64,000 nt of DNA from Chionis minor (taxonomy: Eukaryota; Chordata; Aves; Charadriiformes; Chionididae). The stretch is taken from contig VZSF01000012.1 of the NCBI GenBank assembly GCA_013398295.1, forward strand, positions 709,066 to 773,065, given 5' to 3'. The notes beneath the pieces are model-generated. The model was not told the origin of the DNA, made no database searches, and was given only the letters and a program-made list of their open reading frames with translations. The position numbers were made by a program, and so were the translations under genes. Below are positions 11,901 through 25,752 of this stretch, piece by piece. Numbering within the stretch: the stretch's first letter is position 1; each line of letters begins with the position of its first letter.

Positions 11901-14900
11901 ATTTTTCCCCTTTTAGCTCTAGGAATGACTGGATTGAAGTCCTGGTCTCTGAAAGATCAGACCTTCACTGAACTCAGTGAAGACTCAGAAAGGTTCATGG
12001 TCCTGCCTTTATGAAGACATTATAGTTGTGCTGTCTAATTTGCAGAGTATGCAAGCTGAAAACATAGGACGTATTTTCTCCCTATGTCTTTTGTTTCTAG
12101 CAAAAGACATTTAGACTTGATCTTTGGAAGTACTTCAGTGTTCAAGTGCGCCTACCTGGCCAGAGTTCAAAACTTAGTTCCTCAAACTCTGTTCAGTAGC
12201 TTTCAAGTTTAGACGCAGGTAAAATCCATAAATGCCTCTATTTCTACTAGGCCTATTGCCTGTGCACCAAAACATTTGCACTGGGGCGTTATACGATCTG
12301 CTGTCACATTAACAGGGTTGAACAACAAGGTGGGCAAAGCATTGATTGGAATTGTTGGTTGTCTTTTCCCCCCGAGCGTTCTCTAACCACTGGGCCACGA
12401 GACCACATTCTTCTCTCGCTGACTAATTTAGCAGAAAAGCTTGGAAGAAGAGTCTCCCAAGTATGTTCTGATAGTTAAATGGCTTAAGAGCCGTGTGTGA
12501 GTGTAGGAACTGAAATCTCTTCTCTGGAGTAGGTGGTTGAATTCCTGAGAAACTGAAGGGAAAGACGGGGGTGAGGAAGAAAAGAAAGCACAGCTTTCTT
12601 GGAGTGTGTTTTGGGTAAAAGTGGCTGAACACAGATTAGTCTCCAGGAGGGGGCTCATGGAGGTAAATCCCAGTGGGAATGAACCAGGTCTCCTCTTTGG
12701 AGCAAAATACCAAAGCGTGGGGTCGGTAACACAGAAAAACACTCCCCTTGAACACATCTGTGTAGTCATCTATCGAGACATCTCTCTTCTGCCCTAGGGT
12801 ACTGGTTTGCAAATTTCTTCCCAAGTTGCATAGCTGTACTCTTTGGATACCCTACATGGGGAAACTTGGATGCCTAGTTGAGAAATGCAGTGAGGCACCT
12901 AAGAGTTGGTCATTGTACTGTGGAGTGCCTTCATGCGTTTGTGGATTCAGTTCTAGGTACTGAGTTGTTGACACCTTAAAGGTGATGTTTCTGGGCTTGC
13001 TGAGAAGCATTCAGGTGTCCAGAGAATGTTAATGGTTTAATCTGAAGCACATGAGGATTTTACTGCCTTTAATGCTTGACAGAAACTAAGTGTGCGTGGG
13101 GGCTGCCGGGGGAGGCGAGAAGGTGATTTTGAACTGTTTAGCTGAAGTTGGACACAGGCACATTGGGGCTTTTTTCAGCCTACTAGGACCTTGGAAGATG
13201 TCCCAGTATCCAGGTTTATCTGGGACTAGCAGGATGAAAAATCCTAAGCAGGAGCCAGAAAAAGCACACCGGCTTGATAGTAGACCAGAGTTGTGGTTTG
13301 ATTTTTTTCTGGTTTTCTTCTTATCATTTCTGCACTCCAGAAACAGATACAATTTCTGGGCTTGGAAACAAAGAAATGTTATTTGCTGACTTTAGTGTTT
13401 GTAAGGCTAGTTCTGCTAGCACTAACATTAATGCAGCATCTCAGGAAGAGAAGAGATTTTCTACTTACTAACTCTAAAATTTCCTGGCTCTGTCATTGTA
13501 GGGAAACACTGGTGCTCACTTTGGTGTATTTACAACTCTGGAAAAATATTATGTGTAATATATTATCATGTGTTTTGAACTGTATATTTATGTATTCACA
13601 TACATATAGTGTATATATATGTGTATCACATATATTTATGAATTCGATTATTAAGCGTAAATTTAGCAATTCTTGTTACTGTCTGAACAAATCAACATAA
13701 AAGATCAACCATTTTATTTGGATCATCACAGAATCAATTACATTTTTAAGTGTATACTGTAGTTTATCGCCCTCCAAAACTAAATAAGGTGCTGCTGTAT
13801 CTTGATTTTTTCTTTTAATTAGAAGAAGGCACCTACGTTGCAGTGTCTGCAGTGATTTTTCAGAGCTGCAATCCTAGAACTGCGGAATACCAAAGTTAAG
13901 AATTCAATAGCAATGGTAATTCAGCCATCTGTACTAAAGCAGTATTTTCCACTGGGTTTTGTTGATGGACAAGTGGCTCAATATTGCTGAGTAGTCTGGC
14001 TAAACAAAAAAGCAAGCTTGTGGGATATTCTGCACATTCAAATTAGCATTTCCTGGGAAAGTTATTGCTTCCTTTTTTCTAAGTAATTATATTAACAGTA
14101 GAATTTTCAGATTTCACTTTATTTGGAATTCAGGCAGTGTCTTCATGTTCCTTCCCAAGGTTCTGTGCTCAAGGAAGTTACTTTTGGTAACAACATCCAG
14201 TTATTATTGCTGGACTGATCTAATAGCTTCCTTTCTCCAAAAACATTGGAACCATCATTCCATTTTTCTGTTCCCCTGCCTTTGTGGTTTTCGTCTTCCC
14301 TGCCCTCCCCCACCAGCTAAGAAATGTTGCTTTTCCCCTTGCCTTTATTCTGTAGCCTGTTGGATACTTTCCTAAGCTAATTCAACTAGCAGAAAACTTT
14401 CTTTATCCTGGTTAGCAAGCTGAATTAGCTCAGCTCAGGACCTGACAAAAGGGACTATGTGGCAGTGAGCAATTAGATCATCTCAGGCTGTCACTTCCCT
14501 CATGTTTTCCTCTTCTTCAGAGTGTCTGAAGGATGCATAATAAAAACTCAGAGCAAGAACTGCAAAAGTAGCTCTGAGACCTGTGGGTGCCAAGGCGACG
14601 TGATTTGGAAGATAATTTTTCAGTAGCTGCTAATAGGCTGCATGGGCCATTCTGATAGGTGAGGATTCCTAAATCACTAAGGAATGGTGGTCATTTCCTC
14701 CTTTATTTTATCTTTCCATATCCTAATCCTCACATCCTGCAACTGGGGTAGAGCAGTAGCACTTTAGCAGCTGCCGAGGCTCTGTTGAAGATTTTCACTT
14801 GTGCTTGAACTTGCTTGAGGGAGAGGCTAGAAACTGCTTTGTATGACACGGGGGGCGTGCATTTTCCCCGTTACTCAGAAATATTTCTGCAGCCTGTGAA

Positions 14901-17900
14901 CAGAGAATATGTAATTTGAAGAAATTAGTCATTAAAAACAACATCAATCTGGAACAGTTTAGTAGTTAAACAGCAAATCTTTTATGAATCAGCTGAGCAA
15001 GTGACTAGTGACTATAGGTGTGATCACGGCTGCTGAGTGTTGTTGTTGCAACTCAGTGAGACTATACTCATTTGTGCTGGAGGTGGAGACTTAATTGAAT
15101 ATGATTTCTGAATAAAGCTTCAAATCACAGAACAGATATGTGCATGCTAATGCAGTTCGCATAGCCAAACTTCCTTCTTCTCCCCCTCCGCCCCTCTCCC
15201 CAGAAATTTAGAGTGTGATCTAATAACTGTGGAAAAATCCTGACTATTTCCTTTGATAAAAATAACGGTGCCTTAAAAAAATACTAACCAGTAAACAAAA
15301 TAATGTGATGGAAGCTGTGTTTAAGAACAGGTATTTGTCACAGCTATCTATCCTCTTGCCTAAGTAACCAGCGGGATTTCTAAACCAGGAAAACTCATGA
15401 AATTTATTGATCTTGTTTTCCCTTTGCCAGAATATGTACCCACAGTGTGTTCAAACAGAACTTGTATTTTTGAGTTTACCCAGATGGGAATGTGTAAGTG
15501 GCAAGAAGCAGAAATGGTAGTATGAAAGTCTGAGAGCCATGGTGGAAGCAGAGATAAATTAGATGGTGCTCTGAAAGGCTTAAGAGACATGGTAAAAGCA
15601 GAAAATTGTTTGCTTTATCTCTGCATATATTCCTCTGATACCCTCATGAGCTTTGATACCACTGTGGGTTTCCTCGCAGATGAGCGGTGGTGGAAGGGAT
15701 GAGTAGGAATACCTCAGCAGCAGTTAAGAATTTGGTCACACAGTGGGTTTCAAAGCAGATTTGGAATTTAAGATGGTATCTTGTCTCCTGCTGCTTTTTG
15801 CTACCTGGGTACTGGGCCTTGTAAAGGGCAGTGAGAGCACTTGTAGGGTGTTTTAGTACAAAAGCGTCTGGTGTAGATTCAGTCGTCATTAATTGACTAT
15901 AATGAGGGTTGGTTTCAATGGTATTTTTAATGCTCAAAGAAAGGATGGTTTCAAAAATACTGATATTTTTAAAAAGCTTGTTGTGTTTCTGATAGTCTGC
16001 TTCATAATAATAATAAATGTGCATACAAGAGTGTGATTAATGAATTCTGAGGGAGAAAGGAAGTGGGGAAAACAAACACTTTTAAAAGCTGGGAGATGAA
16101 TCTTTAAATTTCTGTGAAGTCCCAATTAAATTACTGTTTACACAAAATACGTGTCTGAAGTGCAGTGTCTTTGGGATACAATCTGAGTGTGAAACTGAAA
16201 TATGCCATTATTCCACCAGATTATTAGAAAAACCATGCACAATCATTTCACCACACTTTGAAAACGAAGAATGATTTCCACAGATTTTTGTAGAAGCTAA
16301 GACTAGAGGGCAAGAAAAAATATGTACGCGTACATGTCTTGCAGGAGCATCAAAGTTATACCCAAGTGTCCAGTGCTTTTACTGGTGGACTATATGAGAA
16401 AATAATAGCATTCAGGTGTTTAGGTTAGCTAGAGGACAGCAACTATCCTGGATTGTTGAGGTAAGGAGCAGCAAGTTTTGTCAGATGAACTTGGAGGTTG
16501 CATATAGTGCTTGGCATTTATATAAAGCAAGCTCAAGGTTGAATGCAGCATTCAAGTTGTAAAATGGATGTAGAATGGGTAAAAAAACCCTGCAATTACT
16601 TCAGTGACGATCCATTCAGGTTAAGAATTTTCATCTTTGCTGTTGCCATAGCAATCTGTTCCCCTGTCACTACCACATTAAAAATCCATTCTGTAAAACT
16701 GTTGTTGCCAATATTGAACACAAAACAGACAAAAACATTTTTTTAATAGCTTAGGTGTCTTATTTGCAACACGAAGAAGACCTAGATCTTAGAGAGATGC
16801 ATATGTACTTTAAAAAGAAAAAGATTAGCGTTTCTATAATACATTGTAGGAACGCAATATTTGTGCTGCAGTATTGATGGCAGAATAAAGTAGTTTGCAA
16901 ATAATACAGCAATGCAGTGTCAGTTGAACTCAAATAATTGAACTGTTCTGCTAAGATATAACAAACCCATATGTTCCTGAGTTAAGTATTTTGGTAACAT
17001 GCTGTAATGAAAGGCTTTTGAAACTATGTGGCTATTTAACCTTCTGCTATTCATTGAGTCTGGTGCTCTTCAGTGATTGACTTCAGTGATTTTATCTGTA
17101 CTGGAGTAATTCTGGAATGGGAGGAGAGTTGTGTCCCCTCACAGTTTTACATCTGTGATCTAATCCTAAACTGCTCATGTACCCAAGCTCCACAGTGAGT
17201 TTCTATGGGTAATGAATTCTAGGAACAGGTCCTTAAGCGTTGTTAGTACCTCCAAATGGGGGGTGAAAGGAATTTGTAATTCAAAACAAACATAGTAGTG
17301 GTCTGACAAACAGAGTAAAATGTAAATATCTTTCAATAAAGCAGAGATACGTATCTGTAGAGATATATATATGTATTCATTCAGGGCTGAAATGCAGAAG
17401 TTTACTGAAATCACAAATGTGCATGTCATGGATTTAAAAACTCAGGCATTGACTAACGAAGTCATAACAATAGTCAGTAGGCCCTTAGTCTCATCATTGA
17501 CAATGTAAATCCCATCCTTGTTTCTGCTTCAACATCCTTTTATCCTCTAACCATCTCTAGCCTTCATCCTTTGAATTATTATTCTCTGTCCATACCATAC
17601 GTCTTTGTTTCACTTTTTGTGTCTTCTACTTGCCACTGTCCCTATACTGGTATCCCTCAGCTCTCTTTGAGAGCCTTGATCTAGGGATGGTCTTGATTTA
17701 ATGCAGAAGAAGCATAAGAGGAGAAACTATAGCAAATAGCTACAATGCTGTTGGATATTAATAGAAGAATTGAGAGTGAGAAGTGTTTTTCTTTTTTAAC
17801 TGGACTTGGCAATACCTTCTAAATTTTTCATTTTTTGTTGGTTATGTGGGAGGAGTTTTTTGTCTTTTTTTTTGTCTTTTAATGCAACTGTGTCCTCCTG

Positions 17901-19600
17901 TTTTGGGGCTTTTGGGTTGGTTTTCTTTTTTAAAATTCTTACCATTGTTATTTTCTTAGTGAGTAAACTGACCACTGAAAAAGATTATGTCATTTGCATG
18001 TCTTCACCTGTTTTTACAATCTGAAATGTGACCCTTTGGGCCGTGCTGCTGGATGACATTTACCCAACAAGGGAGATGGCAGGTCACCTACACAGTGGGC
18101 TGCTGTGGTTTCTGTCTGAGGGCATCTGTGGATTGCTCAAGCAAAAGGGGTGTCCCTGACATGCCAGATACCTGTCTGCTCTGTATAGGGCACTGAAGAA
18201 AGGGGTTTGGAAGTGGTTTGTGTTGCAGCTGTATGTGTTCATTAGCCATTAACTCCTGCAGTGGGTGATGCAGTAGCTGAGGTTCCTGTTCCAGTCCAGG
18301 GCTGGGGCTTGAGGTAGGAGTTAGCAAGGGGTCATGAACTCCCAGATGCTTGTGTGGGATGAGAAGTGATGCTGGATGTAAAGTTTAGTGAATTAGATAG
18401 TAGAAAATACACCTGGTGAATTTATTTCCCGGTGTAAAGATAGTAAATCTGGCTTAAAATGCATACAATCAAATCAAAACAATTCTGAGGCAGACTGAAA
18501 CTTGGCTCCTTACTTTCCCCCGTCACTGCATGTTTCAGCGCTCCCTCCACGTTGTAGGTGTTTCAGGGGGTCACCAGAAATGCCCAAGTAGACTTAGATA
18601 GAGGAGAGATTTGGAGTAATCTTTTGACTTTTATGGACCTTTTTTATTAAACTGCTTAGAGCTGTAAATGTAGAAATAAGAAACTCATTTATCTTGACAA
18701 ACGTGCTGCCATAAACTATGCAGCACTCATAAAATAACCTTTTAAATTATTGTTTCTGCTGGTATCGATAAATTCATACAAAGTGCTTAAAGGTCAGGCA
18801 TTGCCAGAAAAATGTCTTTTCTGCTTGTTAATTAAAGGTGAATAAGAATGTGCACCAACTTGCTCTTTGGACAAATTGGAAAAAAGGAAGGAGAAAAAAA
18901 AAACCCCAGAGGCCCACATGGATGAAAATGATAGTGTGGAATTAGTGAGTGACGAGTCTTTGATCTGCCAGGCTCACTATGGCAAGCCTGGATGGTTTGC
19001 GAGTCAAAATAGGTGGCACTGTTGACAGGAGGAAAAAAAAAGTTTATTTCCCTTTTTGGGAGGAAAGTATCTTGCATACTCACCTCTTGCAGCCAATGGG
19101 CTTGAGCTGAGGACCCAGTTAGAACTGAAGTATTAAAGTGAATGTGAGAGTGTTGGTCCTGTTATAGCTTGAGCCATGGGGAGATTGTCCAGTTCTCATT
19201 GTCTGGCCAAGAACATCACATAAGGACGTTTACTGTTTTATTTCCCAGACAAGTGGTTTTATCTGCTCATTTATTTACCACTTAAACTGGAACAAAGCAG
19301 TGCTCTGAAAGACACTGAAAAATGTGCCCAGAGCCAAGCTGCCCAACCATCCATTTGACCACCTGCACCACCTTCATCGCAGAGACCTCAACTGTGATCC
19401 CCTCTTCACCTCTTTAACCCATCATCATGGAGACATCCTGGTATGATCATTAAAATCTGACCTAAAAATTGGGTGACTCAGATGTGACTCTACGTCAACA
19501 GATGAGATGAAGTTAATCAATCACATGAATGAGACACCGGAAGTAAGAAGTCTGGCTTACATTTCCACCTGCACCACAGTCTAGCCCTGACGACATTATA

Positions 19601-19697
19601 TTACCTCTAAATCTCCATTCTTTTCGTCACTAAAACGGAGACAATAATACTGACCTAGGTGAAGTACCCTGAGATAATAGATGAAATGCATTACAGG
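19601..19697 (+). repeat. Old SINE/LINE tail of MIR or L2 type
   Basis: The segment 'taaaacggagacaataatac' followed by 'tgacctaggtgaagtaccct' and 'gagataatagatgaaatgca' resembles the widely conserved 3' part of MIR/L2-like repeats in amniotes (a 'tctgtaaaatggggataata' and 'ctgacct' pattern). It is diverged and the family cannot be fixed by eye. Confidence 0.45.
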
Positions 19698-22519
19698 AAA
19701 ACTACAGAGGTTTCTGTCATTGAATTCTGCTGATACAACGGCTTGATCTATTTATTACCCAAGCTGGGAAACAATAACAAACCAATGTAAATAGAGGAAA
19801 GTAAAATATATTCTTAGACATTTTTCTGTCTGAACATACTATAGTGCTCTTATTAATGTGAGATTAAAGTTTTGAATTTTCCCTTGGCCGTATGATTTTT
19901 ATACTAAGATTGTTTCCTTGAATATTAAATAACAGATCCTTACTATAAAAACATTTGTAAACAGGAGGCTGCATCTTTGTCACTGAAAATTTCATAACCT
20001 GAGAACGCCATAATTTGTTTTTGTTCTCTCGAGATTGCTGCAGAGCTCCTACTTCAGGAAAATAAATCTGACGAATTTTTTGAGAGTGCAGGTGACAGAA
20101 CTAATGATAGTTCATTTCTCTGATACCTACAGACAATACATCCTGGCTTTGTCTTCAGGTGAAACTAAGAGAATAGTGCAGAGTAGTTTTATGGTGTTTC
20201 TTGTTTCTTCTCTCCTTCCCATTCCTTTTGGCTCAATGGTGCACTGTTTTGAAACATAAAAGGGAATTGGCCCAAAGATGCACCCAGAGGCTGAGATGAG
20301 CTTCTTCCTCACAGGACAAAGGCATTCTGTTCTAGACAGGGTTGGTTTGTTGTTTTTTCCCTTGTGATTGATATTTGAAGTAGTAGAAGTAAGAAAAGAG
20401 GTTTCTTACTCAAATGTGGAGCTTTTGTGCATCAGTAGATAACTGTATCTTATCTAACTTCTGAGTAATTTGATTCTTATCTTTATAGTCAATTCCCAAT
20501 TTCACTCAGTGTCAGCACTTCGGATTGTAGTATTCTGTTGGCCAGTATTAAAATCCTTGCAAATCTACATGTATCTGTAGGAATAGGAATATCAGAATGT
20601 GTGTTTTCAAGGTCAGAGGTAGCATATATAAAAGTGGTAAGAGATGCAGCCACACTTTAAGCACAACCTTCCAGAAGGAAGGATTCCTTGTTTTATCTTT
20701 CTGTAGAGGGTATATGTGCAGCCCAGAAGAAGTTATGGTGCTCCTAGTGTTTCCAAAGAAAACTCAGGCTTCACTGCATTGTGAAAGAAATCTCATTCTG
20801 TATATAAGCAGTATTAGGATGGAGGGAAAATGTAGATCATACTTGTGTTCCTTTACTGTCAGTAACTTTGTGTTCCATACTTTCAGTTCCTTTAGTATGC
20901 ATTGGAATGTTCATTTTGGTATTCACCTTAAAAAGCAAATAACTGGGCTGAATTAAATTTTAGTTCATGCTAATATAAAGCACGAAGTTGTGATATGTCT
21001 AGTAAGTGGCAATAGCAGCAGGTGGCAGCTCAAGTTCTCCTCTCCAAACTGCAGGAATTCATCACATTGTCCTTCTCAATGTGTGAGGTTGTGATATGGT
21101 AGACAGCGCAAAAAAGTAATTAAGTCAGATAGTTTATAGTATCTTTCCCATTGTTTTTATTCCATGTGTCACTCTATAAGGATAACTGCAGTGGAAATGC
21201 CCCCTTCTGTTCCTTACTCTGCTGCCAATGCCTTTACTTCTGCAGGAAGGTGTAACTTACTTCTTCTGGCATCCATGAGTGGGAAAGCTGCTTTCTCTGA
21301 GACACACACCCGCCTATCCGCCCCACCCTGCACTTGGCTCAAGACAGGATTTTAATGGAGTATGTTATTCAATGAATAATCCAGGCTACTGATAATCCAC
21401 GAGCAGTCAGGAAAAATTGTCTTGCTTGTTTATAACTGTACAGCTCTCCTTGTTGTTTAACTCAGGCAAATCTTATGCAAATTTTAGTCTTTGCTGAATA
21501 CATAACATCACACCCCCAAATGTCTCCAAGAGGAGTAGTGGAGTTAAAAATATAAACTCTGTAGGACAAGTTTATTAAAAATATTCTACATGAAAATGCA
21601 TGGTATTCATATCAAACACTATACTTAGAATGAAATAGACTGTTTACCACTCTTATCGAGGTCTGAGGAGAACATATCAGCATGGACCTGACACAGTTTT
21701 GCTTTCCTTGAGCTGATTACATTATAGTTTCCTTTCTGTTGACAAATTTCCTTACTAGATTGGGGTAATATTAGCATACATCTTGCTGTCTGTGATCCGA
21801 TACTTTCGTTTTGAGGGAAGTTAAATTTAGAGAAATTCAGTTGGATCTATTTTTCTTTCCTTATTAGCTGTTTCTAGCAGCCTAATAAGTTTTTGTGATC
21901 AGTGACTAAGTGTCTCTTGCTGTTCTAATGACAATCATCTGCTTGCTTATATTGCCATGTCATCCCAACAGCAATTAAGAAACATTAGATAAAAGTTATA
22001 AAACCTTGCCTTAAGAATAGTGGCCATATATGAACTGTAATCAGGGATGAAGGAATGAAATAGGTTGAACAGGAAAAGTTATCTATGTCCTATAGACCTA
22101 CGGCCCAATCTTTAATTTCTAAGCTGTCTGTCCTTTTTAATCAAGAAAATAAAGTACAATTTATTTACGGCATCTCAGATCCAGTATTTTTGGAGCCTCT
22201 GTGGATAAGGCTTGAAAAAGAGGTGCCATTCAGATCATCTACAACAGAACACATAAATGTATATCTATAGATGTCTGTATCACTACAGATAGATGAAAAG
22301 TCAGCAAAGAATTGGAGCTAAACAGACACAGATTTTTAGGTGAGAGGAAAACTTGTGTATACTAGACTGTATTACAGAAAGATAACTTGCTTACTCTTGG
22401 TATCCAACTGTATTCATAAGGGTTAAAGATAATACTGGGTTAACAAGTATCACTTCTCCATCTACAAAGTAAACTTTATGTAGAATGCAGCAATATATTT
22501 GCTCATAGAAGGAGCTGCC

Positions 22520-23822
22520 TTAAATATCTTATACTGGGTACTATTGAAAGACATTTAAAGAATAATGGAATCATCAGGCACAGTCAACATGGGTTCACAA
22601 AAGGAAAGTCCTGTTTAACTAATTTGATATCCTTCTATGATATGGTCTCCTGCCTAGTGGATGAAGGGAAGGTGGTAGATGTATTTTTTTCTGGATTTTA
22701 GTCAGGCTTTTGATACTGTCCCTCACAATATCCTTCTGGACAAGTTGTCCAGCTGTGGGATGAGTAGGTTCACAGTGTGATGATGGGTGAAGAACTGGCT
22801 GGAGGGCAGAGCTCAAAGGGTTCTATTGAATGGGGCTACATCTGTCTGGCAACTGGTCACCAGCAGTGGTCCTCAGGGTTCAATTCTAGGGCCAGTTCTG
22901 CTCAATATTTTTATCACCAATCTGGATGCAGGAGTTGAATGCACCATTAGCAAAATTGCTGATGATACCAAACTGGGTGGTGCTGTTGACTCTCTTCAGG
23001 GAGAGGAGGCCTTGCAGAGGAATCTCGATAGATTGGAGCATTGGACAATGATTAATGGGATGAAATTTAACAAGTCAAAATTCCAGATTTTGCACCTAGG
23101 GCGGAGTAACGCAGGGCACAAGTATAAACTGGGAGAGGATTGGCTGGAGAGCAGCCCTGCAGAAAGGGAGCTGGGGGTGCTGGTCGACAGCAGGCTCAAT
23201 AGGAGTCAGCACTGTGCCCTGGCAGCCAAAAGGGCAAACTGCATCCTGGGGGGCATCAAACACAGCATAACTAGCTGGTCAACGGAGGTGATTATCTCGC
23301 TGTTGTCAGCATTGGTGCAGCCTCACCTTAAGTACTGTGTGCAGTTCTGGCCCCGCAACTGAAGAAGGATGTTAAGATACTTGAATGTCTCCAGAGGAGG
23401 GCAACAAAGCTAGTAAAAGGGCTGGAAGAAATGTCATATGAGGAGTGACTGAGGACACTGGGTTTGTCTAGTTTGGAGAAAAAGAGGCTGAGGGCAACCT
23501 CATTACTCTTTACAGCTTGCTGAGGATGGGAAGTGGAGAGTGAGGTGCTGATCTCTTCTCCCTGATAAGGCTTGTGGGAATGGTTCAAAGCTGTGCCAGG
23601 GGAGGTTCAGACTGGACATTAGGAAGCATTTCTTTACTGACGGGGTGGTCAAACATTGGAAGAGGCTTTCTAGAGAGGTCCCAAGCCTGCCAGTGTTGAA
23701 GAGGCATTTGGACAATGCCCTTAACAACATACTTTAACTTTTGGTCAGCCCTGAAGTGGTCTGGCAGTTGGACTAGGTGATCATTGTAGGTCACTTCCAA
23801 TTAAAATAGTCTATTCTATTCT
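22520..23822 (+). mobile_element. CR1 non-LTR retrotransposon, 5'-truncated, with decayed reverse transcriptase
   Basis: This is the 3' portion of a CR1 LINE, the dominant retroelement of birds. The conserved reverse-transcriptase segments appear in order: a QHGFTKGKSCLTNLISFYD-like block near 22580-22640, then an open frame from 22787 to 23362 of 191 codons. That frame carries PQGSILGPVLLNIFI, the catalytic ADDT box (22958-22969), a MKFNKSK block and the typical C-terminal ELGVLVDSRLN and LAAKRAN blocks. The frame is broken upstream by stops and frameshifts (around 22700 and 22780), and again at 23360, so the element is dead. Its non-coding tail ends in the CR1-type short repeat 'ctattctattctgtc' near 23822. 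The right-hand part is repeated after the gap at 24759. Confidence 0.9.
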
Positions 23823-24758
23823 GTCTTAAATAAGCTTTGAATAAATTTCTTATACAACTAAGAGAAGTGTGAGTAGAGAAAATAAATGTGGATAGTAACA
23901 GCTGCTGCGCTGGCCCAAATGGATGTCGTCTTAGCTGAATGTTATGTTTCAGTGTGCTGTAGTAGATTTATAGGTAGCTTTCAGTTTTAATAATTCAGTA
24001 TTTACTTTTTACTAAGACACAGTGAACTTCTCTTGTGACCCTGGCTACCATGAAATCCATCATCTTACCAGTGCACATTTTGAAGTCTCACTGTGGCGCA
24101 TTTCACCTTTCTTCAGATCTCTTTTGAAAACAAGCTAGTGCCTAGACAGCCTTCAGCCATGGCAGTACACTTGTATTTTCTTTGTGTACCATAAAAACTT
24201 CACAACAATGAGATGTATCCTTTGTGCTCAGAATTACCAAATCCTCTGAGGAGATAATAGGCTTTAGTTAACAGTGCTTTGTAGAGAAGGTTAAAGAGAA
24301 GGAAGAGCCTCTGAGACTTTAGGCAGAGGAGAGAGAGCTTCAAGTGGACTGATGTTTTATACCCTTCCGTCATAAGTCAGGAAGAGACAAAGAGATGGAA
24401 GGTGAACCACTGGGTCACCAGATTCTATCTGGGGAAGCTATGCAAGTGTTTTAAGCTGTGTTCAACTGTTTTTCTTTCAACAGACTTTGGGAACTATCAC
24501 TGCAGTGCCCATTAAGGTTCCTCAGGTCAGCTCCTTGCAGAGGTTGGCAGGACAAGGACCAGCAGTGCTACCTCAGGTAAAAAAAACAGTTCCAAAGGGG
24601 GATTTGTGTCATTTTATATGTATTCTACTCTGTTCCTGTCCAGTGCTCAGACCTGGGTAGGTCAGCACACTCATTTTGCTGAATAAAGACTCATCTTCAG
24701 TGAGTTGAACACCAGAACTGTGATTGTCTCCGGTTCGTGGAAAAAAAAAAAAGATAAA
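22830..24758. repeat. Left copy of 1929-bp duplicated block
   Basis: This block recurs after a single N as 24760-26688 with a constant offset of 1930. On reading, the two copies are base-for-base the same. All open frames inside are translated identically in both, including the CR1 reverse-transcriptase fragment and four minus-strand frames. The block starts inside the CR1 element and ends in an A-rich tract followed by 'gataaa'. Perfect identity plus the single N points to overlapping contig ends placed side by side. Confidence 0.95.
24484..24576 (+). CDS. PHF21B: PHF21B coding exon (N-terminal third), left copy
   Basis: A 93-base exon with 31 codons and phase 0 at both ends. It is preceded by a strong acceptor (pyrimidine tract 'tttttctttcaacag') and followed by the donor gtaaaa. 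The product starts TLGTITAVP and ends [12 protein letters not shown], closely matching the human PHF21B segment that follows the conserved N-terminal helix, as I remember it. No catalytic or binding motif lies here; the segment is a linker in a nuclear chromatin factor. The exon that should precede it (ending near ALSDKQ) is not found in the window. The same exon occurs again at 26414-26506 inside the duplicated block. Because its length is a multiple of three, splicing both copies would keep the frame and duplicate 31 residues. Confidence 0.9.
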
Positions 24759-24759
24759 N
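24759..24759. other. Assembly gap, single N between identical blocks
   Basis: One ambiguous base separates the end of the left 1929-bp block from the beginning of its identical second copy. A one-base gap with the same sequence on both sides is the signature of two contigs that overlap but were not merged. Confidence 0.9.
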
Positions 24760-25752
24760 ATGGGGCTACATCTGTCTGGCAACTGGTCACCAGCAGTGGT
24801 CCTCAGGGTTCAATTCTAGGGCCAGTTCTGCTCAATATTTTTATCACCAATCTGGATGCAGGAGTTGAATGCACCATTAGCAAAATTGCTGATGATACCA
24901 AACTGGGTGGTGCTGTTGACTCTCTTCAGGGAGAGGAGGCCTTGCAGAGGAATCTCGATAGATTGGAGCATTGGACAATGATTAATGGGATGAAATTTAA
25001 CAAGTCAAAATTCCAGATTTTGCACCTAGGGCGGAGTAACGCAGGGCACAAGTATAAACTGGGAGAGGATTGGCTGGAGAGCAGCCCTGCAGAAAGGGAG
25101 CTGGGGGTGCTGGTCGACAGCAGGCTCAATAGGAGTCAGCACTGTGCCCTGGCAGCCAAAAGGGCAAACTGCATCCTGGGGGGCATCAAACACAGCATAA
25201 CTAGCTGGTCAACGGAGGTGATTATCTCGCTGTTGTCAGCATTGGTGCAGCCTCACCTTAAGTACTGTGTGCAGTTCTGGCCCCGCAACTGAAGAAGGAT
25301 GTTAAGATACTTGAATGTCTCCAGAGGAGGGCAACAAAGCTAGTAAAAGGGCTGGAAGAAATGTCATATGAGGAGTGACTGAGGACACTGGGTTTGTCTA
25401 GTTTGGAGAAAAAGAGGCTGAGGGCAACCTCATTACTCTTTACAGCTTGCTGAGGATGGGAAGTGGAGAGTGAGGTGCTGATCTCTTCTCCCTGATAAGG
25501 CTTGTGGGAATGGTTCAAAGCTGTGCCAGGGGAGGTTCAGACTGGACATTAGGAAGCATTTCTTTACTGACGGGGTGGTCAAACATTGGAAGAGGCTTTC
25601 TAGAGAGGTCCCAAGCCTGCCAGTGTTGAAGAGGCATTTGGACAATGCCCTTAACAACATACTTTAACTTTTGGTCAGCCCTGAAGTGGTCTGGCAGTTG
25701 GACTAGGTGATCATTGTAGGTCACTTCCAATTAAAATAGTCTATTCTATTCT
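24760..25752 (+). mobile_element. CR1 fragment, repeated part of the 22520-23822 element
   Basis: The same CR1 sequence as the upstream element, offset by 1930 bases and starting within the reverse-transcriptase region. The ADDT box is at 24888-24899 and the 3' tail ends near 25752. Because it is identical to the first copy, including every decay mutation, it is probably not an independent insertion but part of the unmerged overlap. Confidence 0.85.

Larger units (their letters stand above)
543..22519. other. PHF21B: Non-coding flank or large 5' intron of PHF21B
   Basis: About 22 kb of AT-leaning sequence with no exon I can recognise. All open frames are short (mostly 60-126 codons), lie on both strands and match no family I know. 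I looked for codons spelling the expected upstream PHF21 segment (DLKKQLHE and ALSDKQ) and did not find them. Visible content is limited to short tandem repeats (about 3324, 8907-8943 GA-rich, 13600 TA-rich), poly-A and poly-T runs, and a few ancient SINE-like remnants listed separately. If the CpG island at the left edge is the promoter, this is intron 1 or 2. Otherwise it is internal intron. Confidence 0.6.

Noticed and set aside
24705..25292. A 195-codon frame that seems to give the CR1 reverse transcriptase a new start.
   Set aside because: The frame crosses the N at 24759 and joins unrelated intron to CR1, so it is a product of the assembly junction.
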